DNA from: Oscillospiraceae bacterium | Lineage (GTDB): Bacteria > Bacillota > Clostridia > Oscillospirales > Ruminococcaceae | DNA: 7,211 nt | Reading direction: 5' to 3' | Assembly (NCBI GenBank): GCA_016303235.1 | Contig: JAEDMB010000100.1 | Location: 1-7,211 of the forward strand | Shown here: positions 1 through 6,897 of the stretch, in pieces | How positions within the stretch are numbered: position 1 is the stretch's first letter | How the letters are laid out: every line of letters starts with the position of its first letter | Program-made: the position numbers and the translations under genes | The notes under the pieces: model-generated | Seen by the model: only the letters and a program-made list of their open reading frames with translations | What the model was told of the DNA's origin: nothing | The model's database searches: none

Positions 1-1391
1 CAATACTTCTTATGAACTGCCTTGAGTGGTTGCCGGTATATTTCGGAATACTCAAAGCCGGAGCAGTTGCCGTTCCTCTTAATTACAGATATACTGCTGA
101 TGAAATAAAATACTGTCTTGACCTTTCAGAATCAAGTGCAATAGTATTCGGCAAGGAATTTGTCGGACGTATGGAATCAATATGCGATATTATCCCTGAT
201 ATCCGCCTTAAAATATTTGTAGGTCATGACTGTCCGACTTTTGCAAAAAGTTATTCAAAGCTTATTGCAAAATATGATACTTCAAAGCCCGATGTAAAAA
301 TTACTGATGATGACGATTCCGCAATTTACTTTTCATCAGGCACAACGGGATTCCCGAAAGCTATACTTCACAATCATTTAAGCCTTGTTTCGGCATGCGA
401 AACGGAACAGAATCACCATTCACAGACAAGAGATGACAATTTCCTCTGTATTCCTCCGCTTTACCATACCGGAGCTAAAATGCACTGGTTCGGAAGTCTT
501 TTGTCTGGCGGAAAAGCTGTTCTTCTCCGAGGAATAAAACCCGAATGGATTCTTAAAACTATATCCGATGAACAGTGTACAATAGTGTGGTTGCTTGTGC
601 CGTGGGCTCAGGATATACTTGATGCTATCGACAGAGGCGACATAAATCTTAATGACTATAAGCTTGACCAGTGGAGACTTATGCACATTGGAGCTCAGCC
701 TGTGCCTCCGAGCCTTATAAAACGTTGGAAAGAAAAATTCCCGAATCATCAGTATGATACAAATTATGGACTTTCTGAATCAATAGGCCCCGGCTGTGTT
801 CATCTCGGAGTTGAAAATATTCATAAGGTCGGAGCTATCGGCGTTGCAGGATACAAGTGGCAGGTTAAAATATGCGATACTGACGGCAATGAAGTTCCGC
901 AGGGAGAAGTCGGAGAACTTGCTGTTAAGGGCAGAGGGGTTATGAAATGCTATTACAATGACCCTGAAGCTACTGCCTCCGTACTCCGTGACGGCTGGCT
1001 GTTTACAGGAGATATGGCTCGTATCGATGAGGACGGCTTTATATATCTTGTTGACAGAAAAAAAGATGTAATAATTTCTGGCGGTGAAAATATCTATCCC
1101 GTACAGATTGAAGATTTTCTCAGAAGTCATTCCGCTGTAAAGGACGTTGCAGTAATAGGACTTCCCGATGCAAGACTCGGAGAAATTTCATGTGCCGTAA
1201 TCGAAATAAAAGAGGGTTACAGCTGTACTGATGAAGAAATAATGCAGTTCTGCAATTCTCTGCCGAGATATAAGCGTCCAAGAAAAATAATCTTTGCTGA
1301 TGTTCCGAGAAATCCCACAGGTAAAATCGAAAAGCCTAAGCTCCGTGAAAAATACTGCGGAGGAAGTCTTGTTGAAGCACAGATAAAATAA
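1..1391 (+). CDS. AMP-forming acyl-CoA synthetase (adenylate-forming enzyme), 5'-truncated by window edge
   Basis: Class I adenylate-forming enzyme (AMP-binding family) that should activate a carboxylic acid to an acyl-adenylate and then to an acyl-CoA thioester; the acid cannot be told from sequence. The frame is open to the left edge, and Ile-Leu-Leu precedes the first Met (position 12), as in the usual 'vaiLL.N..e' strand. So Met12 is probably internal and about 50-60 N-terminal residues lie outside. Counting from that Met, I see the P-loop SSGTTGFPK (108-116), the YGLSE motif (252-256), the ribose-binding aspartate in GWLFTGD (328-334), the hinge region DRKKDVIISGGENIYP (348-363) and the C-terminal NPTGKIEK with the catalytic Lys (438). 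All core motifs are intact, so the enzyme is probably active. It ends in TAA followed at once by a terminator, so it is the last gene of its transcript. ISGGENIYP is common to fatty-acyl, O-succinylbenzoyl and aryl CoA ligases, so I assign no symbol. Confidence 0.93.
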   Translation, partial: ILLMNCLEWLPVYFGILKAGAVAVPLNYRYTADEIKYCLDLSESSAIVFGKEFVGRMESICDIIPDIRLKIFVGHDCPTFAKSYSKLIAKYDTSKPDVKITDDDDSAIYFSSGTTGFPKAILHNHLSLVSACETEQNHHSQTRDDNFLCIPPLYHTGAKMHWFGSLLSGGKAVLLRGIKPEWILKTISDEQCTIVWLLVPWAQDILDAIDRGDINLNDYKLDQWRLMHIGAQPVPPSLIKRWKEKFPNHQYDTNYGLSESIGPGCVHLGVENIHKVGAIGVAGYKWQVKICDTDGNEVPQGEVGELAVKGRGVMKCYYNDPEATASVLRDGWLFTGDMARIDEDGFIYLVDRKKDVIISGGENIYPVQIEDFLRSHSAVKDVAVIGLPDARLGEISCAVIEIKEGYSCTDEEIMQFCNSLPRYKRPRKIIFADVPRNPTGKIEKPKLREKYCGGSLVEAQIK

Positions 1392-1397
1392 CATAAA

Positions 1398-1430
1398 AGG
1401 GCGGATTTTTCATTCGCCCTGAAATTTTTC
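1398..1430 (+). terminator. Intrinsic terminator after the acyl-CoA synthetase gene
   Basis: A 9-bp stem (AGGGCGGAT 1398-1406 with ATTCGCCCT 1412-1420, one G-U pair) has a 5-nt loop, followed by GAAATTTTTC. The U-tract starts four bases after the stem, so termination may be incomplete and some read-through into trmB is possible. The left arm shares AGGGCGGAT with the terminator at 4597-4621. Confidence 0.75.
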
Positions 1431-1474
1431 TGCATCTGCATTAAAAATTATGATAATACGGAGGAATATATAAA

Positions 1475-2140
1475 ATGAGAATAAGACATAAACCATGGGC
1501 AAAGCCGGAACTCGATGCATGTCCTTTCTGCATAAAAAATCCACAGGATTTCAAAAACAAATGGAATACGGTTTTTGAGGATAACTCAAAGCCTTTGTAT
1601 ATCGAACTCGGTTGCGGAAAGGGAGGTTTTATCTCTCAGATTGTTGTGAGTCATCCCGAAATCAATTTCATAGCTATGGACATAAAAAACGAAATGCTTG
1701 CACTTGCAAAGCGTAAAATTGAACAGAGCTGTCAGGAAAACGGAAAAAATACGGATAATATTAAAATATTTATTCAGAATATAGAACAGTTTCACGAAAC
1801 CTTCGGAGAAAATGACCGTGCAGACAGAATATATATAAATTTCTGTAATCCGTGGCCTAAAAAGAAACACAAAAAACGCCGTCTGACACATACAAGACAG
1901 CTTTTGAACTATAAAAAAATTCTCCGTGGTGAACTCTGGTTCAAAACTGATGACGATGAACTTTTTGAGGAATCGTTTGAATACTTCCGTGAGGCTGGTT
2001 TCAGAATAAAATTCAGCACATGGGATTTGCACAGTGAAAACAATATTGAGAATTTCATCACGGAACATGAAAAGATGTTTACAGATGAGGGCAAAAAAAT
2101 AAAATTTCTGATTGCAGAACCGGAAAATAATCAAATCTGA
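1475..2140 (+). CDS. trmB: tRNA (guanine-N7-)-methyltransferase TrmB
   Basis: SAM-dependent enzyme that methylates N7 of G46 in the tRNA variable loop, in the cytoplasm. The 221 residues match the usual family length. Visible features are the N-terminal MRIRHKPWAKPEL; SAM-binding motif I, ELGCGKGGF (44-52); the acidic strand end AMDIKNEML (67-75); the family signature NFCNPWPKKKHKKRRLTH (122-139); and the C-terminal TEHEKMF (196-202), corresponding to the usual TEYExKF. The start is set by GGAGG at 1460-1464, ten bases before the ATG, and by the conserved N-terminus. The signature reads NPWP where Escherichia coli and Bacillus have DPW. There is also a CPFC pair at residues 16-19; I do not claim metal binding from this alone. 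The gene lies 83 nt after the acyl-CoA synthetase, behind a terminator, and 14 nt before the GH59-like gene, so it probably heads a two-gene operon. I found no convincing sigma-A promoter in the short gap. Confidence 0.95.
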   Translation: MRIRHKPWAKPELDACPFCIKNPQDFKNKWNTVFEDNSKPLYIELGCGKGGFISQIVVSHPEINFIAMDIKNEMLALAKRKIEQSCQENGKNTDNIKIFIQNIEQFHETFGENDRADRIYINFCNPWPKKKHKKRRLTHTRQLLNYKKILRGELWFKTDDDELFEESFEYFREAGFRIKFSTWDLHSENNIENFITEHEKMFTDEGKKIKFLIAEPENNQI

Positions 2141-2154
2141 CGGAGCAGGGCAAA

Positions 2155-4596
2155 ATGGAAACAGAAAAAAATACAAAGCATTTTTCATTCGGAGCAGGCT
2201 GGGGAATAATTGCAGGATTAAGCGATTTTGCGGGCAGAACCGTTGCAAGGGCAAATACAGTAAAGCTTGATATTGACCCCTCCTCTATGAATATGAAACA
2301 GAATACCTGTTTCAGAGGATTCGGCTGTACTACCGCAAGCGGTTCTTCAAAGCTTTTTCTTGACTATAAGCTTCTTCACCCTGAGGCATATAACGAAATT
2401 TTAAATCTGCTTTTTAAAAAGGATTACGGTGCGGAGCTTTCACATATAAGAATTGAAATCGGTTCAGATGTAAATTCCGTATCGGGAACTGAACCGTCTG
2501 TTATGCGTTATGAGGACGGAGAAAACAATATTCTTAACAGTGCCGGATTTATTCTTGCATCAGATGCACTTAAGATAAATCCTGAAATTACTGTTGAGCT
2601 TATGCACTGCGGAGAGCCTTTCTGGGTAAAAAATGCCTTTTCGGAAAGCAAAAGAAACGGCTACCGTGCAAGATATAACTGGTATCTTGAAACTATAAAA
2701 AGTGCATACAGACTTCTCGGAATGAAAATTGACTGCATAAGCCCTCAGAGAAACGGTGAAGAAAATACCGATTGCGAATGGCTGATATATTTTTCAAAAA
2801 GGCTTAAATCAGAAAAGCATAAATTTTATGATTATTCAAAAATAAAAATAATTGCCTCAAACTGTACAGAAGAATTGATGAAAAATGATTCTTTCAGAAA
2901 ATCCATAGATATTATAAGTTTCAGAAATACGGCAAGTGCCTTTGAAAATATCAATAAGGAAATATGGTATTCCGACGGCAGAGCCTCCGGAAATGTTCCG
3001 AAATTCGCAATAAACTGCGATTCAAGCGGAATTTCGGGAGAAAACAGCATAACAGATACAGCCTGCGAAATAATAAAGGCTTTTTCATGCAAAAAAATGA
3101 CCATGTACCAGTTTTTTCCGGCAATAGCAGGATATTACAGCGGTACAAGTCATTTTCCGGCACAGCTTATAACAGCAAATACTCCATGGTCGGGACGTTA
3201 CAGCGTAAACAGCAGTTTCTTTATGACAATGCATTTTACAAGATTTATAAAAAAAGGCTGGCGTTTTATAGAAAGTGTTTCGTCTGACGGCTGTCTTGCA
3301 CTTATGCCGGAAAACAAATCCGAACTTACTGTTATATTCTGCAATAATACTTCAAAGTCTAAAGGATACAATATAGATATATCCGCATGCGGTATGGACG
3401 AAAGAATTTTTAACGTCATAGAAACAAAACCGCCTCAGCTTAATCATCATTATGCATCAAACTGGTTCAGAAAAACATCACAGAAAAAGCCGTTTAAAAG
3501 CAAATTCTATATTGAAGTGAAATCAGGTTCAATCCTCACACTCACAACTCTTGATACTTCATTTGTAAAAGGAACGGATACCATAAAAAAACCTCTTTTC
3601 AAGCCGAAACGTCTTGAACTTCCTTATAAGGATAATTTCTGCTATCCGGATTTTTTTGCAGGCACAAGGGGAAATGCTCCTCTGCTTACGACTGATTTGG
3701 GCGGTTGCTTTGAAATATCCGGAAAACTTCTTCAGCAGAAAGTCAGAGCCGATATGCTTCCCGAAAACAGTGCTTTCAGAGATACTCCGAACCCTCTGAC
3801 ATGTCTCGGTGATGATTCATGGGTAAATTATTCCGCTGAAACAGAATTTTTCCTTGATTCTCTTTCAAAAGACAATTACGCCGGAATAGGCGTTCATTAT
3901 GATTCCTCATGTGCATGCGAAAATACCGCAGAATGTGGCTGTTCCGTGAGAATATATGCCGACAGTCATGCTGATATATATTTTATGGACAAAATAGTTT
4001 CATCATTCAGAATTGACAATCTCAATAAAAGACGCTGGAATAAAATAAAAATACTTGCACTTGCAAATATATACATGATATATCTGAATGATAAATTTAT
4101 CGGCGATTTTGAGGAAAAAAATGTACTCTGTCCGTGCGGACGTGTCGCACTTCTGAGCGGATTCTATGAAAATAAATTCCGTAATCTGAAAGTAAATCCC
4201 GTGAGCGGAACTGTTGAGTATGCCGACCGCCTTGACGCACTGTCATCAAAGATAAGCTATACAAAAGATGCCGAAAGAAATTCAAATGCCTCTTATAAAT
4301 ACAGTAACCGTACTAATGTTGTTCTGAAAGAATATACATCATTTGAGCTTGAATACACCGGATACGGCTTTGCACTTTGCGGAACCGCTGAATTTGCTGA
4401 ACTTGATATAGAATTTGACGGAAGAAAAGTATCAAGCAATAATATTCAGGTAGGCGGAACTCAGTACAGACAGGCTTTTTACAGAATGAAAAATGTCAGC
4501 TACCAGAAGCATAAAATCAGAGTAACTTTAATAAGCGGAAAAATAATTCTTGATTCTGTGCTTATATTCAGCAATTCGGAAATAGCTCAAAAATAA
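2155..4596 (+). CDS. Divergent GH59 (galactosylceramidase-like) protein, predicted cytoplasmic, altered active site
   Basis: An 813-residue relative of glycoside hydrolase family 59, recognised from memory of mammalian galactosylceramidase (GALC). Matching stretches are FRGFGCTTASG (53-63, GALC FDGIGAVSGGG), ILNLLFKKDYGAEL (82-95), GTEPSVMRY (111-119, GALC GTEPSHMHY), KIIAS (231-235), LITANTPWSGRYSV (338-351, GALC LMTAQEPWSGHYVV) and YKDNFCYPDFF (491-501). Suggested order: TIM barrel about 50-375, beta-sandwich 376-470, lectin-like domain 488-681, and an extra beta-rich domain 682-813 that GALC lacks. The nucleophile segment IWYSD (270-274) has Asp where GALC has Glu (LWSSE). The acid/base segment reads SPQRNGEE (196-203) instead of GIWNE, so that Glu is replaced or displaced. 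The active-site PWSFPGW of GALC is here HCGEPFW. No Sec signal peptide or lipobox is visible, so the protein is probably intracellular. The start is supported by GGAG at 2142-2145, nine bases before the ATG. The gene sits 14 nt behind trmB. It may be a weak or altered beta-galactosidase or a non-catalytic sugar-binding protein; family membership is fairly sure, activity is not. Confidence 0.8.
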   Translation: METEKNTKHFSFGAGWGIIAGLSDFAGRTVARANTVKLDIDPSSMNMKQNTCFRGFGCTTASGSSKLFLDYKLLHPEAYNEILNLLFKKDYGAELSHIRIEIGSDVNSVSGTEPSVMRYEDGENNILNSAGFILASDALKINPEITVELMHCGEPFWVKNAFSESKRNGYRARYNWYLETIKSAYRLLGMKIDCISPQRNGEENTDCEWLIYFSKRLKSEKHKFYDYSKIKIIASNCTEELMKNDSFRKSIDIISFRNTASAFENINKEIWYSDGRASGNVPKFAINCDSSGISGENSITDTACEIIKAFSCKKMTMYQFFPAIAGYYSGTSHFPAQLITANTPWSGRYSVNSSFFMTMHFTRFIKKGWRFIESVSSDGCLALMPENKSELTVIFCNNTSKSKGYNIDISACGMDERIFNVIETKPPQLNHHYASNWFRKTSQKKPFKSKFYIEVKSGSILTLTTLDTSFVKGTDTIKKPLFKPKRLELPYKDNFCYPDFFAGTRGNAPLLTTDLGGCFEISGKLLQQKVRADMLPENSAFRDTPNPLTCLGDDSWVNYSAETEFFLDSLSKDNYAGIGVHYDSSCACENTAECGCSVRIYADSHADIYFMDKIVSSFRIDNLNKRRWNKIKILALANIYMIYLNDKFIGDFEEKNVLCPCGRVALLSGFYENKFRNLKVNPVSGTVEYADRLDALSSKISYTKDAERNSNASYKYSNRTNVVLKEYTSFELEYTGYGFALCGTAEFAELDIEFDGRKVSSNNIQVGGTQYRQAFYRMKNVSYQKHKIRVTLISGKIILDSVLIFSNSEIAQK

Positions 4597-4621
4597 AGGG
4601 CGGATAAAAAATATCCGCCCT
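4597..4621. terminator. Bidirectional intrinsic terminator between the GH59-like gene and pnp
   Basis: A perfect 10-bp stem (AGGGCGGATA 4597-4606 with TATCCGCCCT 4612-4621) has an AAAAA loop. On the + strand it is followed by GTTTTATTT, and on the - strand by TTATTTTTGAGC. It starts right after the GH59-like stop codon and lies 12 nt past the pnp stop codon. It therefore serves both convergent genes within a 37-nt gap. Confidence 0.9.
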
Positions 4622-4633
4622 GTTTTATTTAGC

Positions 4634-6748
4634 TTATGAATTTTTCTTAGCTTCGATTTCTGCCAAAGCATCTTTTCTTGAAAGATTAATTCTTCCCTGA
4701 CTGTCGATTTCAGTAACCTTAACAACGATTTCGTCACCGACTGAGACAACATCTTCAACCTTTTCGACTCTGTTCTTATCGAGCTTGGAGATGTGAACGA
4801 GTCCGTCCTTGCCGGGAGCTATTTCAACAAAAGCACCGAAATTCATAATTCTTACGACCTTGCCTCTGTAAATCGCACCGACTTCGGGGTCATTCGCAAT
4901 AGTGTGGACAATCTGGAGAGCCTTTTTAACGTTGTTTTCATCGATACCGCTTATAAATACGTTTCCGTCATCGCTTATATCAATTTTAACGTCACATTCA
5001 GCGGAGATTTTCTGAATAACCTTACCGCCCTGACCGATTACTTCACGGATTTTGTCAACAGGAATCTTAGTCTGTTTCATTTTAGGAGCGTACTTGTTTA
5101 CGGATTTTCTTGGTTCGGGAATAGCCTTGAGCATAATTTCATCAAGGATATAAATACGAGCCTTTCTTGTCTTTTCAAAAGCTTCCTTGATTATAGCAGG
5201 AGTAAGACCATCAACCTTTATATCAACCTGAATGGCAGTAATTCCCTTATGAGTACCGCCGACCTTGAAATCCATATCTCCGAAGAAGTCTTCAAGACCC
5301 TGAATGTCGACCATAGTCATAAATTCGTCGCTGTCGGGAAGTGTTATAAGACCGCATGAAATTCCTGCTACCGGAGCTTTAATCGGTACGCCAGCGTCCA
5401 TAAGTGCAAGAGTAGAACCGCATATTGAACCCTGAGATGTTGAACCGTTTGATGAAAGGACTTCCGAAACGAGTCGGAGAGCATACGGAAATTCTTCAAC
5501 AGGCGGAATAACAGGTTCCAAAGCTCTTTCAGCCAAAGCACCGTGACCTATTTCACGTCTTCCGGGGCCTCTTGAGGGCTTTGTTTCGCCTACGGAATAT
5601 GACGGGAAATTATAGTGATGCATATAACGTTTTGAATCTTCTTCATCAAGACCTTCGATTTTCTGGGCATCGCTTACAGGCCCTAAAGTAGCGATTGTAA
5701 GAACCTGAGTCTGACCTCTTGTGAAAAGTCCTGAACCGTGAACTCTCGGGAGCAATCCGACTTCAGCGGAAAGCGGACGAATTTCGTCTATACCTCTGCC
5801 GTCAACACGCTTGCCCTTATAGAGCCAGTTTCTGACGATTTTTTTCTGAAGCTTATAGATACATTCATCAATCATAGGAATCTGTTCGGGATAAACTTCA
5901 TCGAATTTTGCGTGAATATCGTCAACAATAGGAGCGAGTCTTTCTTCACGGATATTCTTGTCATTTGTATCAAGGGCAAACTGAACACGTTCGGAGGCAA
6001 ATTCTTCAATAGCATCGAACATATCGTGGTCAACTTCCTGAGATTCAAATTCAAATTTTTTCTTGCCAATCTGAGACTGAATGTCACTGATAAATGCAAC
6101 AAGCTTTTTGATTTCTTCGTGACCTGTCATAATAGCTTCAAGCATTTTATCTTCGGGAACTTCATTTGCACCAGCCTCAATCATAACGATTTTTTCGGCA
6201 GAGCCGGCAACAGTAAGATTCAAATCGGATTTTGCACGCTGTTCAACATTCGGATTGAGAACTATTTCACCATCAACAAGACCTACGGAAATACCTGCAA
6301 CAGGGCCGTTCCATGGAATATCTGAAATTGAAATAGCGATAGAAGTGGCAATCATGCCGGTTATTTCGGGAGAATTATCGGGGTCAACAGCGAGGACAGT
6401 CATAACGACAGAAACATCGTTTCTCATATCCTTAGGGAAAAGAGGTCTTATAGGGCGGTCAACCATACGTGAAGTGAGAATAGCTTTTTCTGAAGGCTTG
6501 CCCTCACGCTTTGTAAAAGAACCGGGGATTTTTCCGACAGAATAGAGACGTTCCTCATAGTCTACCGAAAGCGGGAAGAAGTCAACGCCTTCACGGGGCT
6601 TAGGGCTTGCGGTAACGTTAGCCATAACAACTGTTTCACCGTATCTTACCCAGCATGAGCCGTTTGAAAGACCGCATGCCTTTCCTGTTTCGACAACGAG
6701 TTTTCTGCCGGCATAGGTAGTTTCAAAAGTTCTGTAATTTTCAAACAT
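4634..6748 (-). CDS. pnp: Polyribonucleotide nucleotidyltransferase (polynucleotide phosphorylase, PNPase)
   Basis: Phosphorolytic 3'-to-5' exoribonuclease releasing nucleoside diphosphates in mRNA decay and RNA quality control; family members form cytoplasmic trimers. The 704 residues match the usual length (about 700). Order: RNase PH domain 1 (about 10-145, with GRKLVVETG and FFPLSVDYEER), a linker domain (about 240-310), RNase PH domain 2 (about 313-545), a KH domain (560-620, loop IGQGGKVI at 571-578) and an S1 domain (624-695, with GAIYRGKVVRI and FGAFVEI). FFGDMDFK (488-495) carries D487, D493 and K495, matching Escherichia coli D486, D492 and K494; the phosphate-site SNGSTSQGS (433-441) is present. 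The frame is open upstream to a Met at 6853. I chose the ATG at 6748 because AAGGAG lies six bases before it, because MFENYRTFET is the normal N-terminus, and because the extra 35 codons fall in a leader stem-loop. It follows rpsO, the common bacterial order, and converges on the GH59-like gene. Confidence 0.98.
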   Translation of the reverse strand: MFENYRTFETTYAGRKLVVETGKACGLSNGSCWVRYGETVVMANVTASPKPREGVDFFPLSVDYEERLYSVGKIPGSFTKREGKPSEKAILTSRMVDRPIRPLFPKDMRNDVSVVMTVLAVDPDNSPEITGMIATSIAISISDIPWNGPVAGISVGLVDGEIVLNPNVEQRAKSDLNLTVAGSAEKIVMIEAGANEVPEDKMLEAIMTGHEEIKKLVAFISDIQSQIGKKKFEFESQEVDHDMFDAIEEFASERVQFALDTNDKNIREERLAPIVDDIHAKFDEVYPEQIPMIDECIYKLQKKIVRNWLYKGKRVDGRGIDEIRPLSAEVGLLPRVHGSGLFTRGQTQVLTIATLGPVSDAQKIEGLDEEDSKRYMHHYNFPSYSVGETKPSRGPGRREIGHGALAERALEPVIPPVEEFPYALRLVSEVLSSNGSTSQGSICGSTLALMDAGVPIKAPVAGISCGLITLPDSDEFMTMVDIQGLEDFFGDMDFKVGGTHKGITAIQVDIKVDGLTPAIIKEAFEKTRKARIYILDEIMLKAIPEPRKSVNKYAPKMKQTKIPVDKIREVIGQGGKVIQKISAECDVKIDISDDGNVFISGIDENNVKKALQIVHTIANDPEVGAIYRGKVVRIMNFGAFVEIAPGKDGLVHISKLDKNRVEKVEDVVSVGDEIVVKVTEIDSQGRINLSRKDALAEIEAKKNS

Positions 6749-6754
6749 AATATT

Positions 6755-6760
6755 CTCCTT
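6755..6760 (-). promoter_or_regulatory. Shine-Dalgarno sequence of pnp (decides the start)
   Basis: On the - strand AAGGAG is followed by AATATT and the ATG at 6748, an ideal spacing. The site begins 5 nt downstream of the base of the predicted leader stem, so folding or cleavage of that stem could change ribosome access. Confidence 0.9.
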
Positions 6761-6765
6761 AATGA

Positions 6766-6852
6766 TGCAGTTGAAAGCTTTAGCAATAAGCTCTGACTTC
6801 ATAGAAGATATAAAAAAATCACAGCTTAATGCTAAGAGCTTTGCTGACTGCA
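6766..6852 (-). promoter_or_regulatory. Long imperfect stem-loop in the pnp 5' leader (candidate RNase III / autoregulation element)
   Basis: Read on the - strand, the leader contains nested complementary blocks in register: TGCAGT with ACTGCA (6847-6852 / 6766-6771), AAAGCT with AGCTTT (6837-6842 / 6774-6779), TTAGCA with TGCTAA (6830-6835 / 6780-6785), TAAGCT with AGCTTA (6823-6828 / 6787-6792) and TGA with TCA (6819-6821 / 6794-6796). That is about 27 pairs broken by one small internal loop, one bulge and two single mismatches. The apical loop of about 22 nt is T-rich and could hold a CTTC/GAAG mini-hairpin (6797-6807). No U-tract follows the stem, so it is not a terminator. In Escherichia coli a leader stem cut by RNase III lets PNPase repress its own mRNA; the same role here is inference from position and shape. 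Confidence 0.6.
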
Positions 6853-6864
6853 CCGGTAAAACAA

Positions 6865-6896
6865 AAAATCATCAAAAATCAGCTGAAATCAGCTGA
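6865..6896 (-). terminator. Second hairpin plus T-rich run between rpsO and pnp (possible tandem terminator)
   Basis: Two copies of the 8-bp palindrome TCAGCTGA (6879-6886 and 6889-6896) are spaced exactly 10 bp apart. On the - strand they can fold as TCAGCTG / CAGCTGA with a 4-nt ATTT loop, followed at once by TTTTTGATGATTTTTT. This has the form of a weak intrinsic terminator or attenuator for rpsO read-through. The same bases could instead be an operator for a dimeric regulator; the sequence cannot decide. Confidence 0.4.
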
Positions 6897-6897
6897 A

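Noticed and set aside
1431..1441. Short direct repeat TGCATCTGCAT after the first terminator
   Set aside because: Two 5-base units in AT-rich spacer are expected by chance and have no further copies or context.
1449..1454. TATGAT as a -10 box for trmB
   Set aside because: No -35 element lies at proper spacing, and the predicted start of transcription would fall on the Shine-Dalgarno.
1586..2254. 222-codon open frame on the - strand opposite trmB
   Set aside because: Its translation is rich in Phe, Cys and Ile runs typical of the antisense of AT-rich, Lys- and Glu-rich coding sequence; trmB on the other strand is certain.
2964..3287. 107-codon open frame on the + strand inside the GH59-like gene
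   Set aside because: It is a different-frame shadow of a long continuous coding region; its composition is unlike a real protein and it has no Shine-Dalgarno.
4793..5359. 188-codon open frame on the + strand opposite pnp (and another at 5738-6325)
   Set aside because: Both lie wholly antisense to conserved PNPase domains, lack a Shine-Dalgarno and show no recognisable motif.
6749..6853. In-frame 35-codon N-terminal extension of pnp starting at the Met at 6853
   Set aside because: It lacks a Shine-Dalgarno, coincides with the leader stem-loop and does not resemble PNPase; the ATG at 6748 has AAGGAG and the family N-terminus.
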